Assembly: GCA_003343995.1 (NCBI GenBank)
Contig: QAKE01000015.1
Coordinates: 1 to 45,085, forward strand
Direction of reading: 5' to 3'
Length of the DNA: 45,085 bases
Source: Bacillota bacterium
Lineage (GTDB): Bacteria > Bacillota > Clostridia > Christensenellales > Borkfalkiaceae
Shown: piece by piece, positions 38,097-45,085 of the stretch
How the letters are laid out: every line of letters begins with the position of its first letter
Position numbering within the stretch: position 1 is the first letter of the stretch
Notes under the pieces: generated by a model
Seen by the model: the letters and a program-made list of their open reading frames with translations, nothing else
Told to the model about the DNA's origin: nothing
The model's database searches: none
Position numbers and translations under genes: made by a program

Positions 38097-39107
38097 TTAC
38101 CTATATTCGGCGTACACGCCGTCGAGCACGCGCTGCACCTGCGCCGCGCGTTCGGCGTAAAAATAATCGTTTTCCCCGCGCGATGCGAGCGCCGCGAAAC
38201 GGCGGAACTGTTTCAGATACAAATCGCCCCCCGCGCCGTAATATCTTTTCGGCTTCGGCGCGGCGGAATTCTGCATGGCGTCGTAGCCGCCGAAGGGCAC
38301 GTGCAGATAAGAAAGGCTGCCCTTTTCCTCCTGCCCCAGCGTGCCGCTGCAAATCACGCACCCCTCCGTGCCGTAAATTTCCATCTTGCTGCCGCAGCCG
38401 TCGGGCGCGTTGAACCCCGCCTCTATGCTGCCGATCACGCCGCTTTTCGTGCGGAAGAGGAACACGCAGGTATCCTCCACCTCGTAGGAAAAGGTGCGGT
38501 TGGCGAGAAAACCTTTCGTTTCCGCGATTTCCTCGCCGAGCACGTATTCGATGAGTTCGACGCAATGCACCGCGAGGTCCATCGCCGAGCCGCCCCCGCC
38601 GAGGGCTTTATTCTGCCGCCACGCCCCCGCGATTTCGGGATACCAGCAGGAAAAGAAAAACCGCGCGGTGTTGACCTGCCCGATCTTTCCGCTCTGCACG
38701 AGGTTTTTCGCCTTGACGTGCAAATTGTGGTATTTCATCATATAGCCGGCGTCGAGCAGCTTGTTTTCCCTTTTGAAAGCGGAAACGAGCCCGTCGCATT
38801 CCGCCGCGTTCATCGCGAGGGGCTTTTCCAATAATACGTTACAGCCGTATTTCAGCGCCGTAAGCGCCTGCGGAACGTGCAGGGCGACGGGCGTGCCGAT
38901 ATACACCCCGTCGCAGGGGGTTTCCTTCAGCATCGTTTCCTCGTTTGTGTAAAATTTCGTTTTGTATTTTTTGCCGAGCTTTTCCGCGACGGCGGGCGTT
39001 CTGTCCATGATCGCGGCGAGCTCGAAATTTTCATCCTTTATTATCGCGGGAATCGCGCGGCGGTCGGCGATGCCGCCCGCGCCGATGACGCACCAACGGA
39101 ATTTCAT
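38097..39107 (-). CDS. Gfo/Idh/MocA-family NAD(P)-dependent oxidoreductase
   Basis: A 336-residue sugar oxidoreductase. The Rossmann motif VIGAGGIADRRAIPAI is at the N-terminus, the conserved EKP motif is in NVLLEKPLAMN, and the active-site segment GGGSAMDLAVHCVELIEY carries the usual catalytic His. The family oxidises or epimerises sugars, inositols and aminosugars. It is 10 nt after the PIG-L gene and 74 nt before the NagB-like gene; that gap contains two GC-rich hairpins but no promoter. It probably oxidises or epimerises the deacetylated sugar, though order and substrate are unknown. Confidence 0.93.
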   Translation of the reverse strand: MKFRWCVIGAGGIADRRAIPAIIKDENFELAAIMDRTPAVAEKLGKKYKTKFYTNEETMLKETPCDGVYIGTPVALHVPQALTALKYGCNVLLEKPLAMNAAECDGLVSAFKRENKLLDAGYMMKYHNLHVKAKNLVQSGKIGQVNTARFFFSCWYPEIAGAWRQNKALGGGGSAMDLAVHCVELIEYVLGEEIAETKGFLANRTFSYEVEDTCVFLFRTKSGVIGSIEAGFNAPDGCGSKMEIYGTEGCVICSGTLGQEEKGSLSYLHVPFGGYDAMQNSAAPKPKRYYGAGGDLYLKQFRRFAALASRGENDYFYAERAAQVQRVLDGVYAEYR

Positions 39108-39117
39108 TTTTTCCTCC

Positions 39118-39822
39118 CTACGGCAGCAACCGCTTCGTCGTGCCCTTCAGATACACCTGACAGGGGCGGAAGCCCTCGGCGTACTCCGCGCCGCACTGAT
39201 ACCCGCGGCAGCGGCTGCACGTTTTCACCATGTCGGCAAAGTCGATGCCGTCGTGCTCTCTCATCCACGTAAGCTGACTTTCGTGACATTCGAGCATTTT
39301 TATTTTCAAATCGATTTCCGCGGAGATGTCGACGTATTCCGTCGGCTGAAAATTCACCCCCGCGAGGGTGTCCATGTAATAAACGGGAACCAGCCGCGCC
39401 GCCCCGCTTACGCCGCTTTTATAATTCGGCAGGGTGGCGGTGAAGCTCGCGTCGAACACCAGCCGCGAAACGGCGGTGTGGTCGGGCATATAGTCGTCGG
39501 GATTGTGCGTGATGATAAAATCGGGATTTTCCGCCTTGATGACGTCTACGATCTTATCCCGCGCCGCCTTGTTGTTGTCGAAGATATCCAGATCGTTGAA
39601 CCCCGCGCACACCACCTTGATGCCTGCGAGCGCGCCGGCTTTTTTCGCCTCGTCCGCGCGGATGACGGCAAGCTCGTCCGGCGGAATGATCACGTGCCCC
39701 AAATTGCCCGTGGAAACGTGGCACACGGTCACCTCGTCCCCCCGTTTCACGCATTTTGCAAGCGTACCCGAACAGGCGATTTCGATGTCGTCCGGATGCG
39801 CGCCGATTGCCAAAACTTTCAT
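39118..39822 (-). CDS. PIG-L/LmbE-family deacetylase
   Basis: A 234-residue zinc deacetylase. The metal motif GAHPDDIEIACSGTLAK begins at residue 7, and the second zinc site HNPDDYMPDHTAVSRL is near residue 105-120. The family removes acetyl groups from N-acetylglucosamine-containing compounds (GlcNAc-PI, GlcNAc-malate, mycothiol precursors, chitobiose). C-terminal cysteines (CSRCRGYQCG) form an extra feature. It is the first gene of the five-gene operon, behind its own promoter and GGAGG, divergent from an AraC regulator. Deacetylation of an amino sugar as the entry step is the likely role. Confidence 0.9.
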   Translation of the reverse strand: MKVLAIGAHPDDIEIACSGTLAKCVKRGDEVTVCHVSTGNLGHVIIPPDELAVIRADEAKKAGALAGIKVVCAGFNDLDIFDNNKAARDKIVDVIKAENPDFIITHNPDDYMPDHTAVSRLVFDASFTATLPNYKSGVSGAARLVPVYYMDTLAGVNFQPTEYVDISAEIDLKIKMLECHESQLTWMREHDGIDFADMVKTCSRCRGYQCGAEYAEGFRPCQVYLKGTTKRLLP

Positions 39823-39842
39823 AACTTTTTCCTCCGTTTTTT

Positions 39843-39871
39843 ATTGTATTACAAAACGCGTACGATTGCAA
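39843..39871 (-). promoter_or_regulatory. Promoter of the PIG-L operon
   Basis: On the minus strand TTGCAA (39871-39866), 17 nt, TACAAT (39848-39843), with the ribosome binding site GGAGG between it and the PIG-L start. Confidence 0.65.
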
Positions 39872-39903
39872 GGGCGGTTCGTCGCCAAAAAGGGTAAAAA
39901 AGT

Positions 39904-39957
39904 CGCTTATTTTTTTATATTAAAAATATTTACATTTTTAAGCGAAGGTGTTATTAT
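39904..39957 (+). promoter_or_regulatory. Promoter of the araC-type gene with a flanking dyad, predicts a leaderless mRNA
   Basis: TTTACA (39929-39934), 17 nt, TATTAT (39952-39957), only 6 nt before the ATG at 39964. CGCTTA (39904-39909) and TAAGCG (39939-39944) form an inverted repeat spanning the -35, a possible binding site for the regulator or for control of the divergent operon. Confidence 0.6.
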
Positions 39958-39963
39958 ATCTTT

Positions 39964-40842
39964 ATGGAAAAAAAGTATTACCGCCACCGCATCGAAAATC
40001 TTCTGAACGTGCAGAAAATCGTAACGGTGCATTATTTCGAATTCGGCAAAAGTTTTGTTTCCGCGGGGGAAACGCACGATTTCTGGGAAATGGTGTACGC
40101 CGACAAAGGGGAAATCCTCTGCACCGCGGGTGAGGAAAAAATCGCCTTGAAACAGGGCGAGGCGCTCTTTCACAAGCCCAACGAATTTCACGCCCTCGCC
40201 GCCAACGGGCTCACCGCGCCCAACGTGTTCATCGTTTCCTTCGAGTGCAAGAGCGAGGCGATGCGCTTTTTTGAAAACCGCCGCGTCGTTTTGGATAAAT
40301 CGCTGGTAAAATACGTATACGCGCTGGTGGAAGAGAGCAAAAACACCTTTTTTATTCCCTACGCCGATCCCGACGCGAAAAAACTGCCCCTCGCGGAAAA
40401 GCCCGCGCTCGGCGGGCTGCAGATCATCAGAGGGTATCTCGAAATGCTGCTCATCTACATCATGCGGGCGGAAACGGAAAAGAAAAACGCCGTGGAGGTG
40501 TTTTTGCCGAAAGAGGAGCTCGACTGCCGCCTCGCCGACATGACGGCGGCGTATTTAACGGAACACGTGTGCGGCAAAATCACCGCCGAGGACGTGTGCC
40601 GCGCCTTGAATTACAACCGCGCCTACGTGTTCAGGCAGTTCAAAAAAGCCACCGGCGAAACGGTGATGCGCTATTACACCCGCTTGAAAATCGAAAAGGC
40701 GAAACAGCTGCTGCGCGAGGGGCAGACGGTTACGCAGACGGCGAACGCGCTTTGTTTCGACACGCCCAACTACTTTTCCAAAACCTTTAAAAAATATGCG
40801 GCGTGCACCCCCGTGCAGTATAAAAAGATGCATTTCCGTTAA
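39964..40842 (+). CDS. AraC-family transcriptional regulator
   Basis: A 292-residue regulator with an N-terminal cupin-like sensing domain (about 10-100, with ETHDFWEMVYADKG and FHKPNEFHAL) and a C-terminal AraC DNA-binding domain (about 193-292) with two helix-turn-helix units. The second unit contains the usual VTQTANALCFDTPNYFSKTFKKYAACTP. Such proteins are usually activators responding to a sugar. It is divergent from the five-gene PIG-L operon across 141 bp, so it very likely controls it. No Shine-Dalgarno is present, and the mRNA is predicted to be leaderless. Confidence 0.93.
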   Translation: MEKKYYRHRIENLLNVQKIVTVHYFEFGKSFVSAGETHDFWEMVYADKGEILCTAGEEKIALKQGEALFHKPNEFHALAANGLTAPNVFIVSFECKSEAMRFFENRRVVLDKSLVKYVYALVEESKNTFFIPYADPDAKKLPLAEKPALGGLQIIRGYLEMLLIYIMRAETEKKNAVEVFLPKEELDCRLADMTAAYLTEHVCGKITAEDVCRALNYNRAYVFRQFKKATGETVMRYYTRLKIEKAKQLLREGQTVTQTANALCFDTPNYFSKTFKKYAACTPVQYKKMHFR

Positions 40843-40872
40843 AAAAAGCGGCTTAAGAAAGCCGCTTTTTTC
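40841..40872. terminator. Bidirectional terminator after the AraC-type gene
   Basis: AAAAAAAGCGGCTT pairs with AAGCCGCTTTTTT across a short loop. It sits between the AraC-type gene (plus) and the CDF exporter gene (minus). Confidence 0.88.
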
Positions 40873-40906
40873 ATTTATGTTTTTCGTTTTGCAAAAACAG
40901 CATCTG

Positions 40907-40942
40907 CCCCGCCGCCCGCCTTTTCTCGGGCGGGCGGCGGGG
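40907..40942 (-). terminator. GC-rich hairpin after the CDF exporter gene
   Basis: CCCCGCCGCCCGCC (40907-40920) pairs with GGGCGGGCGGCGGGG (40928-40942). On the minus strand the T-run comes only after about 9 further bases, so termination efficiency is uncertain. Confidence 0.5.
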
Positions 40943-40946
40943 AATT

Positions 40947-42077
40947 TTACTGTCTTTCCACGTGCACGACGGGCGTATAGACGCCGCCGTCGGTTTCCTG
41001 CACGGCGCGGCAGATTTCCGCCTTGATTTCCCCGTCGGTCTTTTTGCAGTCGAAGGGCACGGCGACCTCGAAAATCACGTTGGTGCGGTGCGGCCCGATG
41101 ACCGTTCTGAAATCGTGCATGCAATAATTTTCGTCCAGCCCGCGCACCAAATCGCCGAACTTTTTGCGCAGCTCCACCACCGCGGGATCGTTCACCACGA
41201 TGGGATCGAGGTGCCCCGTGAGGGAAACGTTGGTTTCCCGCGCGAATTCTTGCTCGATTTCGTCCACCAGCTCGTGCGACGCCATTACGTCGACGGAGGC
41301 GTCCAGCTCGATGTGCACGCTGGCGTAAAACTTATTCGGTCCGAAGCTGTACACGCTGATATCGTGCACCCCCAGCACCTCCTCGTGCGCGAAGATGCGC
41401 GCCTTGATTTCCTCGATGAGCTCGGGCGCGACCGCCTGCCCGATGAGCTTGGACATGGTGTCCTTCAGTATGCCGACGCCGGAAAGCGCCACGAAGAGCG
41501 CGACGAGCGCGCCGGCGTACCCGTCGGGATTAAAGCCGGTGAACTCGGCGACGAGCAGGCTTGCGATGACCACGGCGGTGGCGACGCAATCGGACAAGCT
41601 GTCCTTGGAAAGGGCGAGCAACACGTCGGAATCGATGCGCTTTCCCAGCGTGCGGGCGAAGAAAAACATGCCGCATTTTACCATGACGGACGCCGCCAGA
41701 ACTCCGAGGGCGAGGTAGGAAAACTCCGCCGCAACGGGGGAAATGATTTTGCCAACCGATTCCTTGGCGAGCTCGAAGGCGACCACGAGGATTAAAAAGG
41801 CAACGAGCATGGAGGCGACGTATTCCACCCGCTGATGCCCGAAGGGGTGTTCCTTATCGGCGGGCTTCGCCGCCATGCGGAAGGAAACGAGCGCCACCGT
41901 GCCGCTGCCGCAGTCGGCGAGGTTGTTGAGCCCGTCCGCCAGCACGGAGATCGCCCCCGTCAGCGCGCCCGCGACGATTTTGCCCGCCGCCAGCGCCACG
42001 TTGCACAAGATCGCGGCGACGCTGCCGATTTTTCCGTACTTTTCGCGTTGTTTCGCGTCGGTTATTTTTTCTTTCAT
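40947..42077 (-). CDS. Cation diffusion facilitator (CDF) metal exporter, Mn-type site
   Basis: A 376-residue CDF transporter with six membrane helices and a cytoplasmic C-terminal domain. The membrane metal site reads ADGLNNLADCG (Asn51, Asp55) in helix 2 and SKDSLSDCVAT (Asp159, Asp163) in helix 5. The Asn-Asp/Asp-Asp set is the pattern of Mn-transporting CDFs, whereas Zn transporters have His and Asp. The C-terminal extension beyond the usual dimerisation domain is long. It overlaps the NUDIX gene as ATGA and is coupled to it. Export of Mn(II), or possibly Fe(II), driven by proton antiport is the likely role. Confidence 0.92.
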   Translation of the reverse strand: MKEKITDAKQREKYGKIGSVAAILCNVALAAGKIVAGALTGAISVLADGLNNLADCGSGTVALVSFRMAAKPADKEHPFGHQRVEYVASMLVAFLILVVAFELAKESVGKIISPVAAEFSYLALGVLAASVMVKCGMFFFARTLGKRIDSDVLLALSKDSLSDCVATAVVIASLLVAEFTGFNPDGYAGALVALFVALSGVGILKDTMSKLIGQAVAPELIEEIKARIFAHEEVLGVHDISVYSFGPNKFYASVHIELDASVDVMASHELVDEIEQEFARETNVSLTGHLDPIVVNDPAVVELRKKFGDLVRGLDENYCMHDFRTVIGPHRTNVIFEVAVPFDCKKTDGEIKAEICRAVQETDGGVYTPVVHVERQ

Positions 42078-42457
42078 AAAATCTCCTTCAACCGCTCCAG
42101 CGCGGGAGCGTCCGCGGGGCAGAACTCGTAATCGCCGATTTCCGCCGCGGAAATAAACCTGCCGTCCTCATGCTCTCTCAGCGAAATTTCGCCCGCCTCG
42201 ATTTCCGCGAAATAAAGGGAAAGAAAAACGTCCCTGTCCGCGTAAGCGTGGAAAAGGCGCATGAACTCCCCCGTGACGCGCACCCTCACGCCGAGCTCTT
42301 CCTCGCATTCCCGCACGAGGGCGGCGGCGGGCGTTTCGCCCTCCTCCACCTTCCCGCCGGCAAATTCCCAGAACCCGCCGAGATGTTTGCCCTGCGGGCG
42401 TTTGCAGATAAAAAATTTTTTGCCGCGCAAGATGACGGCGGCGACTACGTTCAGCAT
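42074..42457 (-). CDS. NUDIX hydrolase, MutT-like
   Basis: A 127-residue NUDIX enzyme. The NUDIX box GGKVEEGETPAAALVRECEEEL is intact with its REXXEE-type metal-binding glutamates. The start LNVVAAVILRGKKFFICKRPQGKHLGGFWEF is characteristic of MutT-type 8-oxo-dGTP diphosphatases, which remove oxidised nucleotides. ATG at 42457 follows CGGAG and is driven by the promoter at 42478-42506. It is coupled to the Mn-type exporter gene, a combination consistent with oxidative-stress defence, although the link is only positional. Confidence 0.9.
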   Translation of the reverse strand: MLNVVAAVILRGKKFFICKRPQGKHLGGFWEFAGGKVEEGETPAAALVRECEEELGVRVRVTGEFMRLFHAYADRDVFLSLYFAEIEAGEISLREHEDGRFISAAEIGDYEFCPADAPALERLKEIL

Positions 42458-42477
42458 ACTTTACTCCGTTGCCCTTC

Positions 42478-42506
42478 ATTATAACGCAAAATTTACTTCA
42501 GGTCAA
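42478..42506 (-). promoter_or_regulatory. Promoter of the NUDIX-CDF pair
   Basis: On the minus strand TTGACC (42506-42501), 17 nt, TATAAT (42483-42478). Confidence 0.75.
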
Positions 42507-42569
42507 CCCGCAACGAAGATTTTCCGCCCAAACGACAAAATCCGCCGCGGCGAAAATGCCGCCACGGCG

Positions 42570-42624
42570 TTGCATTTCGAAAATCTTTATGCTATAATGG
42601 GGATAATAAGACCGCAAAACGGTC
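42570..42624 (+). promoter_or_regulatory. Promoter and small hairpin before the alcohol dehydrogenase gene
   Basis: TTGCAT (42570-42575), 17 nt, TATAAT (42593-42598). Downstream of the start, GACCG (42610-42614) and CGGTC (42620-42624) form a small inverted repeat that may be an operator or mRNA hairpin. Confidence 0.7.
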
Positions 42625-42656
42625 AAAATAAAAAATTAAGACAGGAGAAAAACATT

Positions 42657-43808
42657 ATGGCAAGAATGGTACTCAACGAAACCAGCTATTTCGGCGCGGG
42701 TTGCAGAAAGGAACTCAAAACCGAGCTCAACAAACGCGGCATGAAAAAGGCGTTCGTCGTTTCCGATAAAGACCTCGTTAAATTCAACGTGGCGAAAATG
42801 GTTACCGACGTGCTCGACGAAGCGGGAGTGAAATACTGCCTGTTCGACGACGTGAAAGCCAACCCCACCATCCACAACGTGCAGTCCGCTCTGGCGCAGT
42901 TCAAAGCCTGCTCGCCCGACGTGATCATCGCCATCGGCGGCGGCAGCGTCATCGACACCGCGAAAGCCGTCAGTATCATCGCAAATAACCCCTCCTTTGC
43001 GGACGTGAAGTCCCTCGAAGGCACGGCGGACACCAAAAACAGGGCGTTCCCCGTGATGGCGTTCGCCACCACCTCCGGCACGGCGGCGGAAGTGACCATC
43101 AACTACGTTATCACCGACGAGGACGCCGGCAGAAAGCTCGTCTGCGTCGATCCCAACGACATCCCCATGGTCGCGTTTAACGACGCGGAAATGATGATGA
43201 GCATGCCCAAGGGGCTGACCGCCTCCACCGGCATGGACGCGCTCACGCACGCCATCGAAGGCTATATCACCGCGGGCGCGACGCCCGTTTCCGACCTGCT
43301 TTGCTGGAACAGCATCAAGTTCATCGCGGACAACCTCGAAAACGCCGTGAAAAACGGTTCGGACGCGGCGGCGCGCGAAGGCATGGCGTACGGTTCGTAC
43401 GTGGCGGGCATGGCGTTCTCCAACGTGGGGCTCGGCATCGTGCACTCCATGGCGCACCCCCTCGGCGCCCGTTTCGACATCGCGCACGGCGTGGCGAACG
43501 CGCTGCTGCTCCCCTACGTTATGGAATACAATAAACCCGCCGCCCTCGAAAAGTACGAAGGCATCGCGCGGGCGATGGGCGTGTGCACGAAGGGCATGAG
43601 CGCCGAAGAGGCGGCGAACGCCGCCATCGAAGCGGTGAAGAAGCTTTCCGCCGCCATCGGTATTCCCCAGCATCTGCGCGACATCGGCATCAAGGAAGAG
43701 AGCCTGCGCATGATTTCCGAAGACGCGTTCATCGATCCCTGCACCGGCGGCAACCCGAGAACGACTTCCGTGGAAGAAATCCTCGAAATCTATAAAAAAG
43801 CGTATTAA
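42657..43808 (+). CDS. fucO: Iron-dependent alcohol dehydrogenase, FucO-like
   Basis: A 383-residue group III alcohol dehydrogenase that reduces or oxidises small alcohols with NAD(H). The NAD-binding segment IAIGGGSVIDTAKAVSII is present. The metal ligands lie in GMDALTHAIEG (Asp, His) and in GIVHSMAHPLGARFDIAHG (two His). It is closest in pattern to lactaldehyde reductase (FucO) and 1,3-propanediol dehydrogenase. ATG at 42657 follows AGGAG. It is monocistronic with its own promoter and terminator. The real substrate is not shown by the sequence; fucose and rhamnose pathways both give lactaldehyde. Confidence 0.92.
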   Translation: MARMVLNETSYFGAGCRKELKTELNKRGMKKAFVVSDKDLVKFNVAKMVTDVLDEAGVKYCLFDDVKANPTIHNVQSALAQFKACSPDVIIAIGGGSVIDTAKAVSIIANNPSFADVKSLEGTADTKNRAFPVMAFATTSGTAAEVTINYVITDEDAGRKLVCVDPNDIPMVAFNDAEMMMSMPKGLTASTGMDALTHAIEGYITAGATPVSDLLCWNSIKFIADNLENAVKNGSDAAAREGMAYGSYVAGMAFSNVGLGIVHSMAHPLGARFDIAHGVANALLLPYVMEYNKPAALEKYEGIARAMGVCTKGMSAEEAANAAIEAVKKLSAAIGIPQHLRDIGIKEESLRMISEDAFIDPCTGGNPRTTSVEEILEIYKKAY

Positions 43809-43828
43809 GCCGAACGTCGGTTTAAACT

Positions 43829-43864
43829 ACAACCGCCCCCGCGGAATACCGCGGGGGCGGTTGT
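43829..43864. terminator. Hairpin terminator between the alcohol dehydrogenase and ABC permease genes
   Basis: A perfect 16-bp stem (43829-43844 with 43849-43864) with AATA loop and a weak T-rich tail lies between convergent genes. Confidence 0.82.
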
Positions 43865-43875
43865 TATTTTAAATT

Positions 43876-44706
43876 TCAATCCTTGTTCTTATAATCCCGT
43901 TTGAGTTTGACGATCGCCAAAAACAGACACAGCGCCGCGAGGGCAAGGAGCACCGCGATGCTGACCACGGGGGAATAATCGTAAATTTCCTTGTAAATTT
44001 CGCCGGTATAGGTCACCCAATAATCGTTCAAAAGGCAGCTTTGCCCGATGAGCGACACGCCCCACATGGTGGACGTGATATAGCAGAGGTTGCGCACCAC
44101 GCCTTCGATGGGGAACACCGCCTCGGAAAACACTACCTGCATGATGATGATGACGAGCACCGGCAATATGGCGCTGCCCGCGTTTTTCAGCACCGAGGAA
44201 ATCAGCAGCCCCATCGCCGCCACCGACACATTGGTTAAATAAAGCGCGAGAAAGAACTGCAGCACCCCCACGAAGGGATAGGTGAAGGGGAAATCGATGG
44301 CGAGGAGCGCGCCCGCCGATAAAATGACGCACTGCGCCAGCCCCACCAGCGCGAGCACGGTGAACTTTGCCAGCACGTAGCCGGTGACGTCCAGCCCGCC
44401 GAACACCTCCCTCGTTAAAATGGGGCGTTCGTTGCAGATCGCGTTGTACGAATTGAGTATGCCCATCAGCGCGGAAACGAACACCAGCACGAAGATGATG
44501 GTGGACGCGTCGAACAAGCTGACGTACCCGTCCTTAAAGGTATCTTCGTTATACACGATGAGGGCGATAAACAGCATGACGGGGGCTTGCAGCAGCAAGG
44601 ACGTAAAGAGTTTCGCGTTGGAATAAATCTGCCGAAACTGCCGCCGCACCAGCACGCCGTAATGCGTGATATTCATTTTTGCGGAATGTTTTTTAAATTT
44701 CTTCAT
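43876..44706 (-). CDS. ABC-2-type transporter permease (ABCG-like)
   Basis: A 276-residue membrane protein with about six helices, matching ABC-2/ABCG-type permeases. The cytosolic N-terminal connector is KMNITHYGVLVRRQFRQIYSN, and the first intracellular region has GILNSYNAICNERPILTREVFGG. The start at 44706 follows GGAGG and overlaps the ATPase gene by 14 bases, so the two make one transporter. The cargo is unknown; in bacteria such pairs export lipids, drugs or antibiotics. Confidence 0.87.
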   Translation of the reverse strand: MKKFKKHSAKMNITHYGVLVRRQFRQIYSNAKLFTSLLLQAPVMLFIALIVYNEDTFKDGYVSLFDASTIIFVLVFVSALMGILNSYNAICNERPILTREVFGGLDVTGYVLAKFTVLALVGLAQCVILSAGALLAIDFPFTYPFVGVLQFFLALYLTNVSVAAMGLLISSVLKNAGSAILPVLVIIIMQVVFSEAVFPIEGVVRNLCYITSTMWGVSLIGQSCLLNDYWVTYTGEIYKEIYDYSPVVSIAVLLALAALCLFLAIVKLKRDYKNKD

Positions 44707-45085
44707 CGCTTTCCTCCGCAAGTTCGTCTTTCGGGCGTTCGGAATTGTACAGTTTTTCGAAAGACGCGCTCAGTTCCTTGAAATACTCGCTGTTTTTATA
44801 GCGCGCTTCGAAGGTTTTGCACACCGTTTCGTCCGACAGGGCGGCGAAAATTCTCGAATAGCTTTTTTTGTTGAAATAGCGGAACACCTCCGCCTGTTTG
44901 CCGTAAAACACCAGCCTGCCGCCGCACCCCAAAAAGGCGATTTTATCGCACTTGTCGAGGTTTTCCATCGCATGGGTGACGACGACGATGGTGCGCCCCT
45001 TTTTGGAAAGCTCCTTCAAAAGCTCCATCATCTCCAGATCGAGATCGGGGGAAAGTCCGCTGGTCGGTTCGTCGAGGAAGATGAC
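44693..45085 (-). CDS. ABCG-like ABC transporter ATPase, C-terminal part (cut by window edge)
   Basis: Only the C-terminal 130 residues are present; the start lies beyond the right edge. The fragment opens inside Walker B (VIFLDEPTSGLSPDLD), followed by the switch His in VVVTHAMEN and an ABCG/White-type C-terminus (RLVFYGKQAEVFRYFNKK). The acidic tail ends at 44693. Because it overlaps the permease gene downstream, the two are cotranscribed. Walker A and any extra N-terminal domains lie outside the window. Confidence 0.9.
   Translation of the reverse strand, partial: VIFLDEPTSGLSPDLDLEMMELLKELSKKGRTIVVVTHAMENLDKCDKIAFLGCGGRLVFYGKQAEVFRYFNKKSYSRIFAALSDETVCKTFEARYKNSEYFKELSASFEKLYNSERPKDELAEESDEEI

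Overview
The window reads as chromosomal DNA from an uncultured member of the Bacillota (Clostridia). Evidence is the Firmicutes gene order around tmk, holB, ricT and rsmI, strong AGGAGG-type ribosome binding sites, many promoters of the TTGACA-17-TATAAT type, a thi-box/ThiT thiamine transporter and CdaR/PucR and AraC regulators. The DNA is GC-rich by eye, with a strong preference for G or C at third codon positions, while promoter regions are very AT-rich. A gut origin is a guess from the glycan- and amino-sugar-related genes. No tRNA, rRNA, CRISPR array, prophage or insertion sequence was found.

Layout. 1-3400 (minus): metK, a ComF-type phosphoribosyltransferase and secA (cut by the window edge), overlapping head to tail behind a long, repeat-bearing leader. 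3762-9197 (plus): a TetR regulator, a heterodimeric ABC exporter with one degenerate half, and a radical SAM enzyme. 9207-10780 (minus): ROK sugar kinase plus SIS isomerase. 10869-12975: a divergent unit of a small XRE repressor and a membrane/coiled-coil protein with a palindromic operator between them, then a small membrane protein. 13046-13537: dUTPase. 13634-22602 (minus): a housekeeping block, greA-lysS-membrane protein-YaaO-like decarboxylase-tmk-holB-ricT, then ferredoxin, trmN6-like, rsmI and a flavin-binding protein. 22855-23000: a promoter-terminator unit with no visible gene, possibly a small RNA.

23040-25127 (minus): a PhnP-like metallo-hydrolase with an organophosphate-type MFS transporter. 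25288-30593 (minus): a small unknown protein, a GH78-like hydrolase, an S41 protease, a PucR regulator and a putative 10-TM metal exporter. 30855-33881 (minus): an MsmX/UgpC-type ABC ATPase, a divergent carbamoyltransferase homologue and a YfbR-type nucleotidase. 33920-35233 (plus): a TPP riboswitch controlling an unusually long ThiT. 35281-40842: a five-gene minus-strand operon (PIG-L deacetylase, Gfo/Idh/MocA oxidoreductase, NagB-like protein, PfkB kinase, class II aldolase) divergent from an AraC regulator. 40947-45085: CDF metal exporter with NUDIX hydrolase, iron-dependent alcohol dehydrogenase, and an ABCG-type ABC transporter cut by the window edge.

The strongest candidate for an undescribed system is the 35281-40842 cluster. 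It contains the enzyme types expected for deacetylation, isomerisation or deamination, phosphorylation and aldol cleavage of an N-acetylated sugar, but its NagB-like protein lacks a key active-site residue. A second recurring signal is four genes (XRE repressor, dUTPase, metal exporter, AraC regulator) whose -10 element lies only 6-7 nt before the start codon with no Shine-Dalgarno sequence, which predicts leaderless mRNAs.
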